From positions 2,046,001-2,110,000 of the forward strand of contig NZ_OCSR01000001.1 of NCBI RefSeq assembly GCF_900230185.1: 64,000 bases of DNA, given 5' to 3'. The notes beneath the pieces were generated by a model, which did no database searches, was not told the origin of the DNA, and was given only the letters and a program-made list of their open reading frames with translations. Shown here in pieces: positions 49,084 to 58,177 of this stretch; position 1 is the first letter of the stretch, and each line of letters opens with the position of its first letter. This stretch comes from Burkholderia sp. OK233 (GTDB lineage Bacteria; Pseudomonadota; Gammaproteobacteria; Burkholderiales; Burkholderiaceae). A program made the position numbers and the translations under genes.

Positions 49084-50342
49084 GCCTGGCTCCCCGAGAT
49101 ACGGCGCACCCTGGCGCCGATAGCGTTGAGCTTGGTCTCCATCCGATCGTAACCACGATCCAGGTGATAGATACGGTCGATCAGCGTTTCACCTTCGGCT
49201 CGCAGCGCGGCGATCACGAGGCTCGCCGACGCACGCAGGTCGGTCGCCATCACCTTCGCGCCGGACAGCTTCTCGACGCCGGTCACGAGCGCGGTGTTGC
49301 CGTCGATCGTGATGTTCGCGCCGAGGCGGTTCAACTCCTGCACGTGCATGTAGCGGTTCTCGAAGATCGTCTCGACGACTTGCGAGGTGCCGTCCGCGAG
49401 CGTGTTGAGCGCCATGAACTGCGCCTGCATGTCGGTCGGGAACGCCGGATATTCGGACGTGCGGAAGCTCACCGCGCTCGGACGCTTGTCCATGCGCACA
49501 CGCATCCAGTCGTCGCCCTCTTCGACCGTGACGCCGGCTTCGCGCAGCTTCTCAGTGACGGCTTCGAGAATCAGCGGACGCACGCGACGCAATGTGACAT
49601 CACCGCCGGCAGCAGCGACCGCGCACAGGAACGTGCCGGCTTCGATACGATCCGGAATCACCGTGTGCTTCGCACCATGCAGCTTATCGACGCCCTGGAT
49701 CACCAGACGGTCAGTGCCGATACCTTCGATCTTTGCGCCCATCTCGACCAGCAGATGCGCGAGGTCGCCCACTTCCGGCTCACGCGCGGCGTTCTCGATG
49801 ACCGTTTCGCCCTCAGCCAGCACCGCTGCCATCAGCAGGTTTTCGGTGCCCGTCACGGTGATCATGTCGGTCACGATGCGCGCGCCCTTCAGACGCTTCG
49901 CACGCGCTTCGATGAAGCCGTGCTCGATCGTGATCTCGGCGCCCATGGCCTGCAGACCCTTGATGTGCTGATCCACCGGACGCGCACCGATTGCGCAGCC
50001 GCCCGGCAGCGACACGCGAGCGTGACCGAAGCGCGCAACAAGCGGGCCGAGCACGAGGATCGACGCACGCATGGTCTTCACCATTTCGTACGGTGCGACG
50101 AGGTTATCGACCTTCGACGCATCCAGCGACACGCGGCCCTCACCGCTCTCGATCTGCACGCCCATCTGGCCGAGCAGCTTGAGCATCGTGCGCACGTCCT
50201 GCAAGTCGGGCACGTTCTCCAGATGCACCGGCTCCGCGCTAAGCAAACTCGCGCACAGGATCGGCAACGCCGCGTTCTTGGCACCTGAGACGACGACTTC
50301 ACCCGACAGCGGGTAGCCACCTTCAATGACGAGTTTATCCAT
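49080..50342 (-). CDS. murA: UDP-N-acetylglucosamine 1-carboxyvinyltransferase
   Basis: 420 residues, the usual MurA length. It adds enolpyruvate to UDP-GlcNAc, the first committed step of peptidoglycan synthesis. The catalytic and fosfomycin-target Cys is Cys116 in [17 protein letters not shown]. It begins MDKLVIEGG as MurA proteins do. A GTG at 50441 would extend it by 33 codons with plausible codon use, so the longer form is an alternative. It sits between ibaG and hisG. Confidence 0.94.
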   Translation of the reverse strand: MDKLVIEGGYPLSGEVVVSGAKNAALPILCASLLSAEPVHLENVPDLQDVRTMLKLLGQMGVQIESGEGRVSLDASKVDNLVAPYEMVKTMRASILVLGPLVARFGHARVSLPGGCAIGARPVDQHIKGLQAMGAEITIEHGFIEARAKRLKGARIVTDMITVTGTENLLMAAVLAEGETVIENAAREPEVGDLAHLLVEMGAKIEGIGTDRLVIQGVDKLHGAKHTVIPDRIEAGTFLCAVAAAGGDVTLRRVRPLILEAVTEKLREAGVTVEEGDDWMRVRMDKRPSAVSFRTSEYPAFPTDMQAQFMALNTLADGTSQVVETIFENRYMHVQELNRLGANITIDGNTALVTGVEKLSGAKVMATDLRASASLVIAALRAEGETLIDRIYHLDRGYDRMETKLNAIGARVRRISGSQA

Positions 50343-50453
50343 GCCTGTCAGTTCCTGATTGACCCGGACTTCAGCCGGGCCCGCTTTGACTGTGTTCGAC
50401 GCGCCGCTACCGGCGTCGCGCCCTTCTTGAGTAATTCGCACTAAATTTCCAGA

Positions 50454-50693
50454 TTACGCGTTCTGCCATTCGGCGGGCGTCAGCGTCTTCATGCTGAGCG
50501 CGTGGATTTCTTCGCGCATGCGGTCGCCGAGCGCCGCATACACGAGTTGATGGCGCTGGATCAGGCGCTTGCCTTCGAAGCTCGGCGAGACGATCGTCGC
50601 AAAGAAATGCTGACCGTCGCCTTCGACTTCGAGATGCTGGCAAGCGAGTCCAGCCGCGATGTATTGCTTGACCTGTTCGGGAGTCGGCAACAT
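50454..50693 (-). CDS. ibaG: BolA family protein, IbaG-like
   Basis: 79 residues with the BolA core: GDGQHFFATIVSPSFEGKRLIQRHQLVYAAL contains the conserved HHFxxxVV-like and R-H-Q motifs. BolA proteins pair with CGFS glutaredoxins such as GrxD to bind [2Fe-2S]. IbaG upstream of murA and downstream of mla genes is the E. coli arrangement too. Confidence 0.9.
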   Translation of the reverse strand: MLPTPEQVKQYIAAGLACQHLEVEGDGQHFFATIVSPSFEGKRLIQRHQLVYAALGDRMREEIHALSMKTLTPAEWQNA

Positions 50694-50708
50694 GAGAGAT
50701 GCTCCTGA

Positions 50709-51464
50709 TCAGTGGCGCAGTTTGTAGCCGGAGGCGAGCATGCGCATCGCCACCACGGCCAGCACCACAAAGAAACCGGCAACGATCGCAAGGCTCACGA
50801 GCGGATTGATATCCGACATCCCGAAGAAACCGTAGCGAAAGCCGTCGATCATGTAGAAAAAGGGATTGAGCCGCGACACTTCGCGCCACACCGGTGGCAG
50901 CGTATGCGTCGAGTAGAACACGCCCGAGAGGAACGTGAGCGGCATAATCAGAAAGTTTTGAAATGCGGCAAGCTGATCGAACTTTTCGGCCCAGATGCCG
51001 GCGATCAAACCGAGTGTGCCCAGGATCGCCGCGCCGAAAATCGCGAACGCGATGATGTAAAGCGGTGCGCTGAAGCTGACCGGCACGAACCAGATCGTCA
51101 CGATAAACACACCGAAGCCGACCGCAAGACCACGTGCCACGGCAGCGAGCACATACGCGCCGAACATCTCGTAGTGTGACAACGGCGGCAGCAGCACGAA
51201 CACCAGGTTGCCCGTGATCTTCGACTGGATCAACGAGGACGAGCTATTCGCAAATGCATTCTGCAGCACGCTCATCATCACGAGACCGGGAATCAGAAAG
51301 CTCGTGTACTCGACACCCGGATAGACCTGAACGTGACCGCGCAGCGCGTGGCCGAAAATCGTCAGATACAGCAGCGCGGTGATAACCGGCGCCAGCACAG
51401 TCTGGAACGACACCTTCCAGAAACGCAGAATTTCCTTGTAAAACAGCGTGCGAAAGCCGCTCAT
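50709..51464 (-). CDS. ABC-2 type transporter permease (YadH-like)
   Basis: 251 residues with six predicted membrane segments, beginning MSGFRTLFYKEILRFWKVS. The family pattern GVFYSTHTLPPVWREVSRLNP near residues 195-215 is clear. It pairs with the ATPase at 51461, with which it overlaps by four bases (ATGA). The substrate is unknown. Confidence 0.88.
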   Translation of the reverse strand: MSGFRTLFYKEILRFWKVSFQTVLAPVITALLYLTIFGHALRGHVQVYPGVEYTSFLIPGLVMMSVLQNAFANSSSSLIQSKITGNLVFVLLPPLSHYEMFGAYVLAAVARGLAVGFGVFIVTIWFVPVSFSAPLYIIAFAIFGAAILGTLGLIAGIWAEKFDQLAAFQNFLIMPLTFLSGVFYSTHTLPPVWREVSRLNPFFYMIDGFRYGFFGMSDINPLVSLAIVAGFFVVLAVVAMRMLASGYKLRH

Positions 51465-52393
51465 GCCAGCCCCTCGATCACTTCCGGACCGTTCATCACC
51501 TGAACGAACACATCTTCGAGGTCGGCTTTGCGGACCTCGATTTCTTCGAATGTGCAGCCCGCTGCGCGGCACTGCGCGAGAATCCGCTCGACGTCGTCGT
51601 AGCTCGCGAGCCGTAGCAGATGTTGCCGGCCATTGCCGCTGCCCGCGCCGCTTTCCACTTCGAGCGGACGCAACTCGGCCGGCAACACGCCTTGTGTAAA
51701 GCGCAGGAACAGCTGCATACCGGCAAAGCGCTGCAGCAGCGTGCTGGTGCGTTCGAGCGCGACGACCTCACCCCGCCGCAACATCGCGATGCGGTCGCAC
51801 AGCGATTCGGCCTCTTCCAGATAGTGCGTGGTCAGCACGATCGTGTGGCCTTCGCGATTCAGGCGCGAGATGAATTTCCACAAGGTTTGACGCAACTCGA
51901 CGTCGACGCCCGCGGTCGGCTCATCCAGCACGATCACCGGCGGCCGGTGCACCAGCGCCTGCGCCACGAGTACACGGCGCTTCATGCCGCCCGACAGCGC
52001 GCGCATGTTGGCGTCGGCTTTATCGGTGAGGTCGAGATTGGCCATGATCTCGTCGATCCACGCGTCGTTATTGCGCAACCCGTAGTAGCCGGACTGGATG
52101 CGCAAGGTTTCGCGCACCGTGAAGAAGGGATCGAACACGAGCTCCTGCGGCACCACGCCGAGCGCGCGGCGCGCGTCGCGGAAACCGCTGACTACGTCAT
52201 GGCCACGTACCGCGATGCTGCCTTCATCGGCACGCGCGAGGCCGGCGAGGATGCTGATGAGCGTCGTCTTGCCCGCGCCGTTCGGACCGAGCAGTCCGAA
52301 GAACTCGCCTTCTTCCACCGTGAGGCTGACGCCCTTGAGCGCCTGCAAATCCTTGTAGCGCTTCTTGACGTTACGAATTTCTATGGCTGACAT
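51461..52393 (-). CDS. ABC transporter ATP-binding protein (YadG-like)
   Basis: 310 residues. Walker A GPNGAGKTT near residue 36, signature LSGGMKRRVLVAQAL near residue 134, and Walker B VIVLDEPTAGVD near residue 155. The C-terminal 80 residues are the DUF4162-like extension of ABC-2 exporter ATPases. It sits between mlaB and the permease. Confidence 0.9.
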   Translation of the reverse strand: MSAIEIRNVKKRYKDLQALKGVSLTVEEGEFFGLLGPNGAGKTTLISILAGLARADEGSIAVRGHDVVSGFRDARRALGVVPQELVFDPFFTVRETLRIQSGYYGLRNNDAWIDEIMANLDLTDKADANMRALSGGMKRRVLVAQALVHRPPVIVLDEPTAGVDVELRQTLWKFISRLNREGHTIVLTTHYLEEAESLCDRIAMLRRGEVVALERTSTLLQRFAGMQLFLRFTQGVLPAELRPLEVESGAGSGNGRQHLLRLASYDDVERILAQCRAAGCTFEEIEVRKADLEDVFVQVMNGPEVIEGLA

Positions 52394-52591
52394 GACTATG
52401 GGCCGCGTGCGTCGCGGCGCCTAAAGGAGCCCCGAGGGGGCGCAAAAGTGCTGGAAGGGGCGAAATTGGGGCCGGTTATATGCCCCGAAAAACGTTTGAT
52501 TATAGGGCAAAAATCGGCAGCCCCGGCTTGGCCGGGGCGATGGGAAGTGACGCTATGGGAGCGTCAATGTCGCGTCGCGCAGCAAACATGC

Positions 52592-52640
52592 TGCATGGGA
52601 CCGGAGTAAGCGCTAAAGCGCTAACTCCGGTCGACACAGA
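52592..52640 (-). repeat. Dispersed palindromic repeat overlapping the mlaB 3' end
   Basis: The core at 52600-52631 has 15-base arms (ACCGGAGTAAGCGCT and its partner, one mismatch) around AA. Flanks TGTGTCGACC and GGTCCCATGCA recur in the degenerate copies at 19101-19252. The mlaB stop (TAG at 52613-52615) and its last seven codons (CRPELAL) are inside it. It lies between mlaB and the downstream ABC pair, where the hairpin could act on transcription or mRNA ends. Confidence 0.88.
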
Positions 52641-52918
52641 AGGGTGTCGACGCCGTAGGCTTGTGCGAGGCTGGCGAGACCAGCCGGCAGATTGACAATC
52701 TCGAACGCGATGCCGCGTGCCTGGGCGGCACGCTCCCACGCGAGCAGGACGGCAAGCGCGGACGAATCGAATTGCGCGAGCGGCGCGCAATCCACGCCGG
52801 TCGCGCCCGCTGCGATACGCTGCAAACCCGCCTCGAGCGCGGCTTTCGCGCTCTCGTGGGTCAGCGTCGCACCGCTTTCGAAGCGGCTTGCGACGACGGC
52901 GTTCAGCACTTCGCTCAC
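52613..52918 (-). CDS. mlaB: Phospholipid transport STAS-domain protein MlaB
   Basis: 101 residues. The start is GTG overlapping the mlaC stop by four bases. The STAS motif reads PLAQFDSSALAVLLAWERA near residues 48-66, with the conserved Asp-Ser-Ser. MlaB is a cytosolic subunit that stabilises MlaF. The final residues CRPELAL come from the palindromic repeat, so the native C-terminus may have been replaced or extended. Confidence 0.9.
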   Translation of the reverse strand: MSEVLNAVVASRFESGATLTHESAKAALEAGLQRIAAGATGVDCAPLAQFDSSALAVLLAWERAAQARGIAFEIVNLPAGLASLAQAYGVDTLLCRPELAL

Positions 52919-53547
52919 GACTGCTTGCCCGCGGCCAGTTGCTGATTGCGCTGCGTGAGGAACTGGATCAGTCCGTCCACACCCTTCTGCTGGATCTGCT
53001 CGTTGAACTGTTGCTGATACGCCTGGATCAGCCACGCGCCGAGCACGTTGATGTCATACACGCGCCAGCCGTTCGGCGTCTTGTACAGACGATAGTCGAG
53101 TTCGATCGGCGAACCGTTGTTCATCACCACCGAGCGCACCACCGTGTCGGTGTCGTCCGGGTTCATGCGGAACGGCTTGTACTGGATCTGCTGGTCGCGC
53201 ACTTGTGCCAACGCGCCCGAATACGTACGGATCAGCAGCATCTTGAACTGCTCGACCACAGCGTTTTGTTGCTCCGGCGTCGCGGTGCGCCAGTTGCGGC
53301 CCATCGCCAGTTGCGTGGTGCGGCGGAAATCGGTGTACGGCAGGATTTTTTCGTTGACGAGCTGGGTGATGTGGGTGATGTCGCCTTGCTGGATCGACTT
53401 GTCGGCGTGGATCGCATCGATTACCTGCTGGGTGACGGTCTTGATCAGGCCGTCCGGCGAATTGGAGTCCACTGCTTGCGCCGATGCACCGGCACTGGCG
53501 AACGAGAACAGCGCTGCGAACAACGGAATCAGGAATAGTTTTTTCAT
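52915..53547 (-). CDS. mlaC: Phospholipid-binding periplasmic protein MlaC
   Basis: 210 residues with a signal peptide ending ASA or so near residue 24. The conserved stretch YTDFRRTTQLAMGRNWR near residues 70-86 is a mark of MlaC/Ttg2. MlaC carries phospholipids between MlaA in the outer membrane and MlaFEDB in the inner membrane. It lies between mlaA and mlaB. Confidence 0.94.
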   Translation of the reverse strand: MKKLFLIPLFAALFSFASAGASAQAVDSNSPDGLIKTVTQQVIDAIHADKSIQQGDITHITQLVNEKILPYTDFRRTTQLAMGRNWRTATPEQQNAVVEQFKMLLIRTYSGALAQVRDQQIQYKPFRMNPDDTDTVVRSVVMNNGSPIELDYRLYKTPNGWRVYDINVLGAWLIQAYQQQFNEQIQQKGVDGLIQFLTQRNQQLAAGKQS

Positions 53548-53665
53548 ATCGAACCTTGCTTGCCTTAAAAATAGTGCAACCGTTTGAGACGACATTAGCA
53601 CGCGAGTTCAGCAGCAATCCATGCGCAAACTGCGAGAGTCGTATCGAGGTGTTACGGCCGCACGA

Positions 53666-54733
53666 TCAACGCAATTTGAATGACGGGAAGTTGAAACGCG
53701 ACGGCGGGACCAGTTGGCCGGCCGGAATCTGCGTCGTTTCCGGACCGCCGTTCAGATCGAGCGGCGGCGTTTCAGAGCTGCCGGAGGCGGCTTCAGGCGC
53801 TGCCGCTGTGCCGGTTGCACCCGTGGTTGCGCCAGCTGCCGAAGCCGCTTGCGGCGGTGTCGCCGCTGCGGAACCTGAGGCAGCCGCCGCCTTCGCGGCT
53901 GCACCTTGCGTGCCTGCAGCGCCAGCCGCACCGGTCATAGCGCCTGCCGGCGCAGCAGCCGCGCCGCTATCGACGTCGTCGTACTTCGGCAGCGGTGCTT
54001 CATCGCCGTAGTTCGGCAGCGACTGCGACTGCTTACCGTCCGACAACAAATACTGGCGGCGTTGCAGATACGCGTTACGCACGAACGAGTACTTGTCGAG
54101 CGCGGCGCCTTCCAGCACGTCGCTCGCGTTCAGCAAATTCGCACGCGTATTGATCACGTTCACGCCGTACAGCGCCCAGGTCAGGCCCGGCGGATTGATA
54201 TAGCTAAGCGGATTCACATAGTAATTGCCGATCGAACCGACCGCGTCGCGCACCGTGCTCGGCCCGAACAGGGGCAGCACGAGGTACGGACCCGCCGGCA
54301 CGCCGTAGTGGCCGAGCGTCAGGCCGAGGTCGTTGTCATGCTTGGGCAGTTTGGCGAGCGTCGCCACGTCGAACAGACCGCCGACACCGAACGTCGTGTT
54401 GATCACGATCCGCATGATGTCTTCGACGCCATCGGTGATCTTCAGCTGCAGCAGGTTGTTCGCCGCGATGTAGACGTCGCCGATGTTCGAGAAGAAGTTG
54501 GTGACGCTGTCGCGCACCGGTTGCGGCGTCGCCCAGACATAGCCCTTCGCGACCGGCTTCAGCGCGTACTGGTCGAGCTTGTCGTTCACGGTGAAGATGG
54601 TGCGGTTCAAGCCCTCGAGCGGGTCGCCCTTGGTCGGCGTCTGTACGGTCGAGCAGCCGGCAAGCGTCGCGGCCGCCAGCGCGAACGTCGCTATCTGGAC
54701 GGTGCGCACGCCTCGTTGGCGTAGGGTCTGCAT
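53666..54733 (-). CDS. mlaA: Outer-membrane lipoprotein MlaA (VacJ)
   Basis: 355 residues. Lipobox LAGC at about residues 24-27 follows a signal peptide. The VacJ core has DPLEGLNRTIFTVND, then TFGVGGLFDVAT and DNDLGLTLGHYGV. The last 110 residues are a low-complexity Ala/Gly/Pro/Thr tail, longer than the E. coli protein. In E. coli mlaA is far from mlaFEDCB; here it is inside the operon between mlaD and mlaC. Confidence 0.94.
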   Translation of the reverse strand: MQTLRQRGVRTVQIATFALAAATLAGCSTVQTPTKGDPLEGLNRTIFTVNDKLDQYALKPVAKGYVWATPQPVRDSVTNFFSNIGDVYIAANNLLQLKITDGVEDIMRIVINTTFGVGGLFDVATLAKLPKHDNDLGLTLGHYGVPAGPYLVLPLFGPSTVRDAVGSIGNYYVNPLSYINPPGLTWALYGVNVINTRANLLNASDVLEGAALDKYSFVRNAYLQRRQYLLSDGKQSQSLPNYGDEAPLPKYDDVDSGAAAAPAGAMTGAAGAAGTQGAAAKAAAASGSAAATPPQAASAAGATTGATGTAAAPEAASGSSETPPLDLNGGPETTQIPAGQLVPPSRFNFPSFKLR

Positions 54734-54744
54734 TTTTATTCTCC

Positions 54745-55302
54745 TTATTGACCGGCCGCGCCAGAGGCGGGCAGAGTCGGCGCCGCGGGCGCCGTGGCGG
54801 GGGCAGCCGCAGGTGCAGCCGAACTCGCGCCCGGCTTGGATGCGCCCGAGTCCGCGGCCTTGCTATACAGGAATTGTCCGATCAGGTTTTCCAGCACGAT
54901 TGCCGATTGTGTCATCGAGATTGTGTCACCCGCTTTAAGCATCTCGCTGTCACCGCCGGGCTCGAGCCCGATGTATTGCTCGCCGAGCAGACCCGAGGTC
55001 AGGATCTTCGCTGAAGTGTCTTTCGGAAACGGGTATTGCTTGTCGATATCGATCGTGACGACAGCCTGATACGCATTGCTGTCAAAGCCGATCGAGGCAA
55101 CCCGGCCGACCGTCACGCCCGCGCTCTTCACCGGTGCGCGCGCCTTCAGTCCGCCAATATTGTCGAACTTGAGCTTGACCGGGTACGTTGCCTGAAACGA
55201 CAACGAGCTCATGTTGCCGGCCTTCAGCGCGAGAAACAGCAACGCCACGAAACCCAACACCACGAACAGGCCGACCCAGAAGTCGAGAGCAGTCTTTTTC
55301 AT
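54745..55302 (-). CDS. mlaD: Phospholipid ABC transporter MCE-domain protein MlaD
   Basis: 185 residues. Membrane anchor at about 8-28, then one MCE domain with the pattern FDNIGGLKARAPVKSAGVTVGRV. It forms a hexameric ring on the periplasmic side that holds phospholipid. The C-terminal 30 residues are an Ala/Pro-rich tail. ATG at 55302 is chosen; a start two codons upstream (55308) is possible. Confidence 0.92.
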   Translation of the reverse strand: MKKTALDFWVGLFVVLGFVALLFLALKAGNMSSLSFQATYPVKLKFDNIGGLKARAPVKSAGVTVGRVASIGFDSNAYQAVVTIDIDKQYPFPKDTSAKILTSGLLGEQYIGLEPGGDSEMLKAGDTISMTQSAIVLENLIGQFLYSKAADSGASKPGASSAAPAAAPATAPAAPTLPASGAAGQ

Positions 55303-55393
55303 CGTCATCCCAAAGTGAATCCGCCACGCTGCTCCCGCTCCCGTCACGCGCAATCCGAGGCGCGCCCGCTGAGCGGAAACGTGCAGCGCAGTT

Positions 55394-56161
55394 TTAGCTG
55401 AACATCAGTGCGGTCAACAGAAAATCGAGGCCGAGCACCGCAAGCGACGCGTACACGACCGTCTTGGTCGTGGCGCGCGACACGCCTTCCGGCGTCGGCT
55501 TGGCTTCGTAGCCCTGAAACAGCGCCACAAAGGTCACCGCGAGGCCGAACACCACGCTCTTGATGACCCCGGCGCCGACATCGCGCCAGACATCGACGCC
55601 GCCTTGCATCTGCGACCAGAATGCGCCGGCGTCGACGCCGATCAGCAGCACACCCACCACATAACCGCCGAACACGCCGACCGCGCTGAAAATTGCGGCC
55701 AGAATCGGCATGGAAATAATGCCCGCCCACAAGCGCGGCGCGACGACGACCTTGACCGGGTCCACCGCCATCATTTCCATCGCGGTCAATTGCTCGCCCG
55801 CCTTCATCAAGCCGATTTCGGCCGTGAGCGACGTGCCGGCGCGGCCCGCAAACAGGAGCGCAGTGACCACCGGTCCGAGTTCGCGCACCAGCGAAAGCGC
55901 GACCAGGAGCCCCAACGCCTGCTCGGAACCGTAACGGTTCAGCGTGTAATAACCCTGTAAGCCGAGCACAAAGCCGACGAACAGCCCCGACACGGCAATG
56001 ATCACCAGCGAATAATTACCCACGAAGTGGATCTGCTTCGTGACAAGGCGCGGCCGGCGCAGCAACGGGAAAAACTCGAGCAGCAGCCGGAAGAAAAACC
56101 GCGTGGCGTAGCCGGCCGTACCCAGCCCGTCGAGTACCGAGCGACCAAGCGCGCTGATCAT
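55394..56161 (-). CDS. mlaE: Phospholipid ABC transporter permease MlaE
   Basis: 255 residues of the MlaE/YrbE family with five to six membrane segments. The conserved loop reads GRAGTSLTAEIGLMKAGEQLTAMEMM near residues 107-132. It forms the membrane part of the Mla complex with MlaF and MlaD. The ATG overlaps the mlaF stop by four bases. Confidence 0.94.
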   Translation of the reverse strand: MISALGRSVLDGLGTAGYATRFFFRLLLEFFPLLRRPRLVTKQIHFVGNYSLVIIAVSGLFVGFVLGLQGYYTLNRYGSEQALGLLVALSLVRELGPVVTALLFAGRAGTSLTAEIGLMKAGEQLTAMEMMAVDPVKVVVAPRLWAGIISMPILAAIFSAVGVFGGYVVGVLLIGVDAGAFWSQMQGGVDVWRDVGAGVIKSVVFGLAVTFVALFQGYEAKPTPEGVSRATTKTVVYASLAVLGLDFLLTALMFS

Positions 56162-56979
56162 GACTGACCTCCGCCGATGCCGAAGTCCGCCGCGAGCGGC
56201 GTCTTGCTGGGATAGTGGAATTTGAACGGGCCGTCAGGCGCGCCGTCGATGAACTGGCGCACCGTAGGATCGGTCGACGCGCGCAGCTCAGCCGGCGTGC
56301 CTTCGGCATGCACCCCGCCGTTGGCGAGGAAATAGACGTAATCGGCGATCGCGAACGATTCCGGCACGTCGTGCGTGACCAGGATCGAAGTCGCGCCAAG
56401 TGCCTGATTCAGCGCGCGAATCAGGTTCGCAGTGATGCCGAGCGAGATCGGATCGAGGCCGGCGAACGGCTCGTCGTACATCATCAGCTCGGGGTCGAGC
56501 GCAATCGCCCGGGCCAGCGCCACACGCCGCGCCATACCGCCCGAAATCTCCGACGGCGCCAGGTCGCGCGCACCGCGCAGCCCGACCGCGTTGAGCTTCA
56601 TCAACACGAGGTCGCGGATCAGTTCTTCGGGGAGGTCGGTATGCTCGCGCAGGGCAAAAGCGACGTTTTCGAACACCGACATGTCGGTGAACAGCGCGCC
56701 GAACTGGAACAGCATGCCCATCTTGCGGCGCAGCGCGTAGAGGCCGTCGCGCGTTTGCGCGCCGATGTCCTGGCCATGAAACAGGATCTGGCCGCGCTGC
56801 GCACGCACCAGACCGCCGATCAGACGCAGCACTGTGGTTTTGCCGCAACCCGAGCCGCCCATAACCGCGACGACCTGGCCGCGCTTGAAGCGCAGATTCA
56901 GGTTCGACAGGACGAGCCGGTCGCCATAACCGAAGTCGACGTCGCGCAGCTCGAGTAAGGTCTCGGGGGAGGAAGACAC
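56158..56979 (-). CDS. mlaF: Phospholipid ABC transporter ATP-binding protein MlaF
   Basis: 273 residues. Walker A GGSGCGKTT near residues 37-45, signature ISGGMARRVALARAIALDP near residue 144, Walker B MMYDEPFAGLDP near residue 166. It drives the Mla phospholipid transport system. First gene of mlaFEDACB; its region 56980-57073 separates it from thiE. Confidence 0.94.
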   Translation of the reverse strand: MSSSPETLLELRDVDFGYGDRLVLSNLNLRFKRGQVVAVMGGSGCGKTTVLRLIGGLVRAQRGQILFHGQDIGAQTRDGLYALRRKMGMLFQFGALFTDMSVFENVAFALREHTDLPEELIRDLVLMKLNAVGLRGARDLAPSEISGGMARRVALARAIALDPELMMYDEPFAGLDPISLGITANLIRALNQALGATSILVTHDVPESFAIADYVYFLANGGVHAEGTPAELRASTDPTVRQFIDGAPDGPFKFHYPSKTPLAADFGIGGGQS

Positions 56980-57073
56980 GAAACTGACAGTCCTTTTACA
57001 CGGAAGGCCGAATTATAGGGCCATCATGGAAATGCTGCCGTGAGGTGCCCTGTCCCTTTACTGAACTTGACGA

Positions 57074-58177
57074 TTATTGCGTAAACGCATGTTGCAACGC
57101 AGAAACCGCGGCAGCCGGGTCGGTGGCCTCGGTCACGGCGCGCACCACGGCTGCGCAGCCCACGCCGGTCGCCAGCACGTCCGGCAGCACCTGCAGATCG
57201 ATCCCGCCGATCGCCACCAGCGGCACGACGCCGTCGAGCAGGCGGACATACCGCGCCAGGCGCTTGAGGCCCTGCGGCGCGGTCGGCATGACCTTGGTGG
57301 TGGTCGGGAACACCGCGCCCAACGCAATGTAGCTTGGCCGAAAATGCAGTGCCTTCAGAATCTCGTAGAAACCGTGCGTCGACAGCCCGAGGCGGATGCC
57401 GGCGGCGGCAATTGCCGACAGATCGGCCGTATGCACGTCTTCCTGGCCAAGGTGGACGCCGTAAGCGCCCGCTTCTAGCGCGGCCTGCCAGTGATCGTTG
57501 ATGAAAACCTGGGCATCGTGCTGACGGCCCGCGGCGACACAGCGGGCGATTTCCCGCTTCAGTTCGTCGGCGGGTTCGGCCGATTTGCGGCGTAACTGGA
57601 CCGTTTTCACGCCAAAACCCACCACCCGTTCGACCCACTCCGCGGTTGGCAGCACCGGATACAGACCGAGCCGGTCGGGAGAACGCGCGAACGCTTGCGC
57701 CGGCGCGGCCGGCAGACCGGCGAGGCGTGGGAAGTGCGCGATGTCGGCCGGAAATGCGTCGTCCGCTTTGGTTTCGTCGCCGTCGCGCCACGCCAGCGCC
57801 AAAACCAGCGCGTCGTGTGGATCGAAGCCGCAGTCCAGGAACGCCGCCAGCGACGGAATCCAGTCTTCGGCCAGATGACCTTCCAGACTGTATTTCTCGC
57901 CGCCCAGATGCAGCGTCGCCGCGTTCTCGGCGGCGACGATCACGCCTGCGCCCTGCACCTGCCAGCGCGCCACCTGCTCGCCATGCTGCTGCGCGTCGGC
58001 GACGACAATCAGGTCGCCGCCGTTCGGCTCGTCCGGCGCGGTCAGGCAGATGCGCCACGGCGCATGCGTCGGCGGCCACTCGCCCAGGCGGCCGCGGATC
58101 CGCTCGGCGGCTTCGGTGAGTTCGTCAGCGGGCGGCCAGAAGAGGTCGCGGCCGGTCAAAGGCAAAGTTTGCGTCAT
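57074..58177 (-). CDS. thiE: Thiamine phosphate synthase with long N-terminal extension
   Basis: 367 residues, versus about 210 for ordinary ThiE. The TIM-barrel ThiE domain is roughly residues 165-365: [16 protein letters not shown], then [52 protein letters not shown] and AIGGI. It joins HMP-PP and thiazole phosphate. The first 160 residues are a different domain; a stretch near 104-135 ([19 protein letters not shown]) could be a remnant of an HMP-kinase-like fold, but it lacks clear catalytic motifs. It overlaps thiG by four bases. Confidence 0.92.
   Translation of the reverse strand: MTQTLPLTGRDLFWPPADELTEAAERIRGRLGEWPPTHAPWRICLTAPDEPNGGDLIVVADAQQHGEQVARWQVQGAGVIVAAENAATLHLGGEKYSLEGHLAEDWIPSLAAFLDCGFDPHDALVLALAWRDGDETKADDAFPADIAHFPRLAGLPAAPAQAFARSPDRLGLYPVLPTAEWVERVVGFGVKTVQLRRKSAEPADELKREIARCVAAGRQHDAQVFINDHWQAALEAGAYGVHLGQEDVHTADLSAIAAAGIRLGLSTHGFYEILKALHFRPSYIALGAVFPTTTKVMPTAPQGLKRLARYVRLLDGVVPLVAIGGIDLQVLPDVLATGVGCAAVVRAVTEATDPAAAVSALQHAFTQ

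Noticed and set aside
50343..50441. 33-codon N-terminal extension of MurA from a GTG
   Set aside because: Possible by codon use, but MurA proteins start at MDKL; kept only as an alternative.
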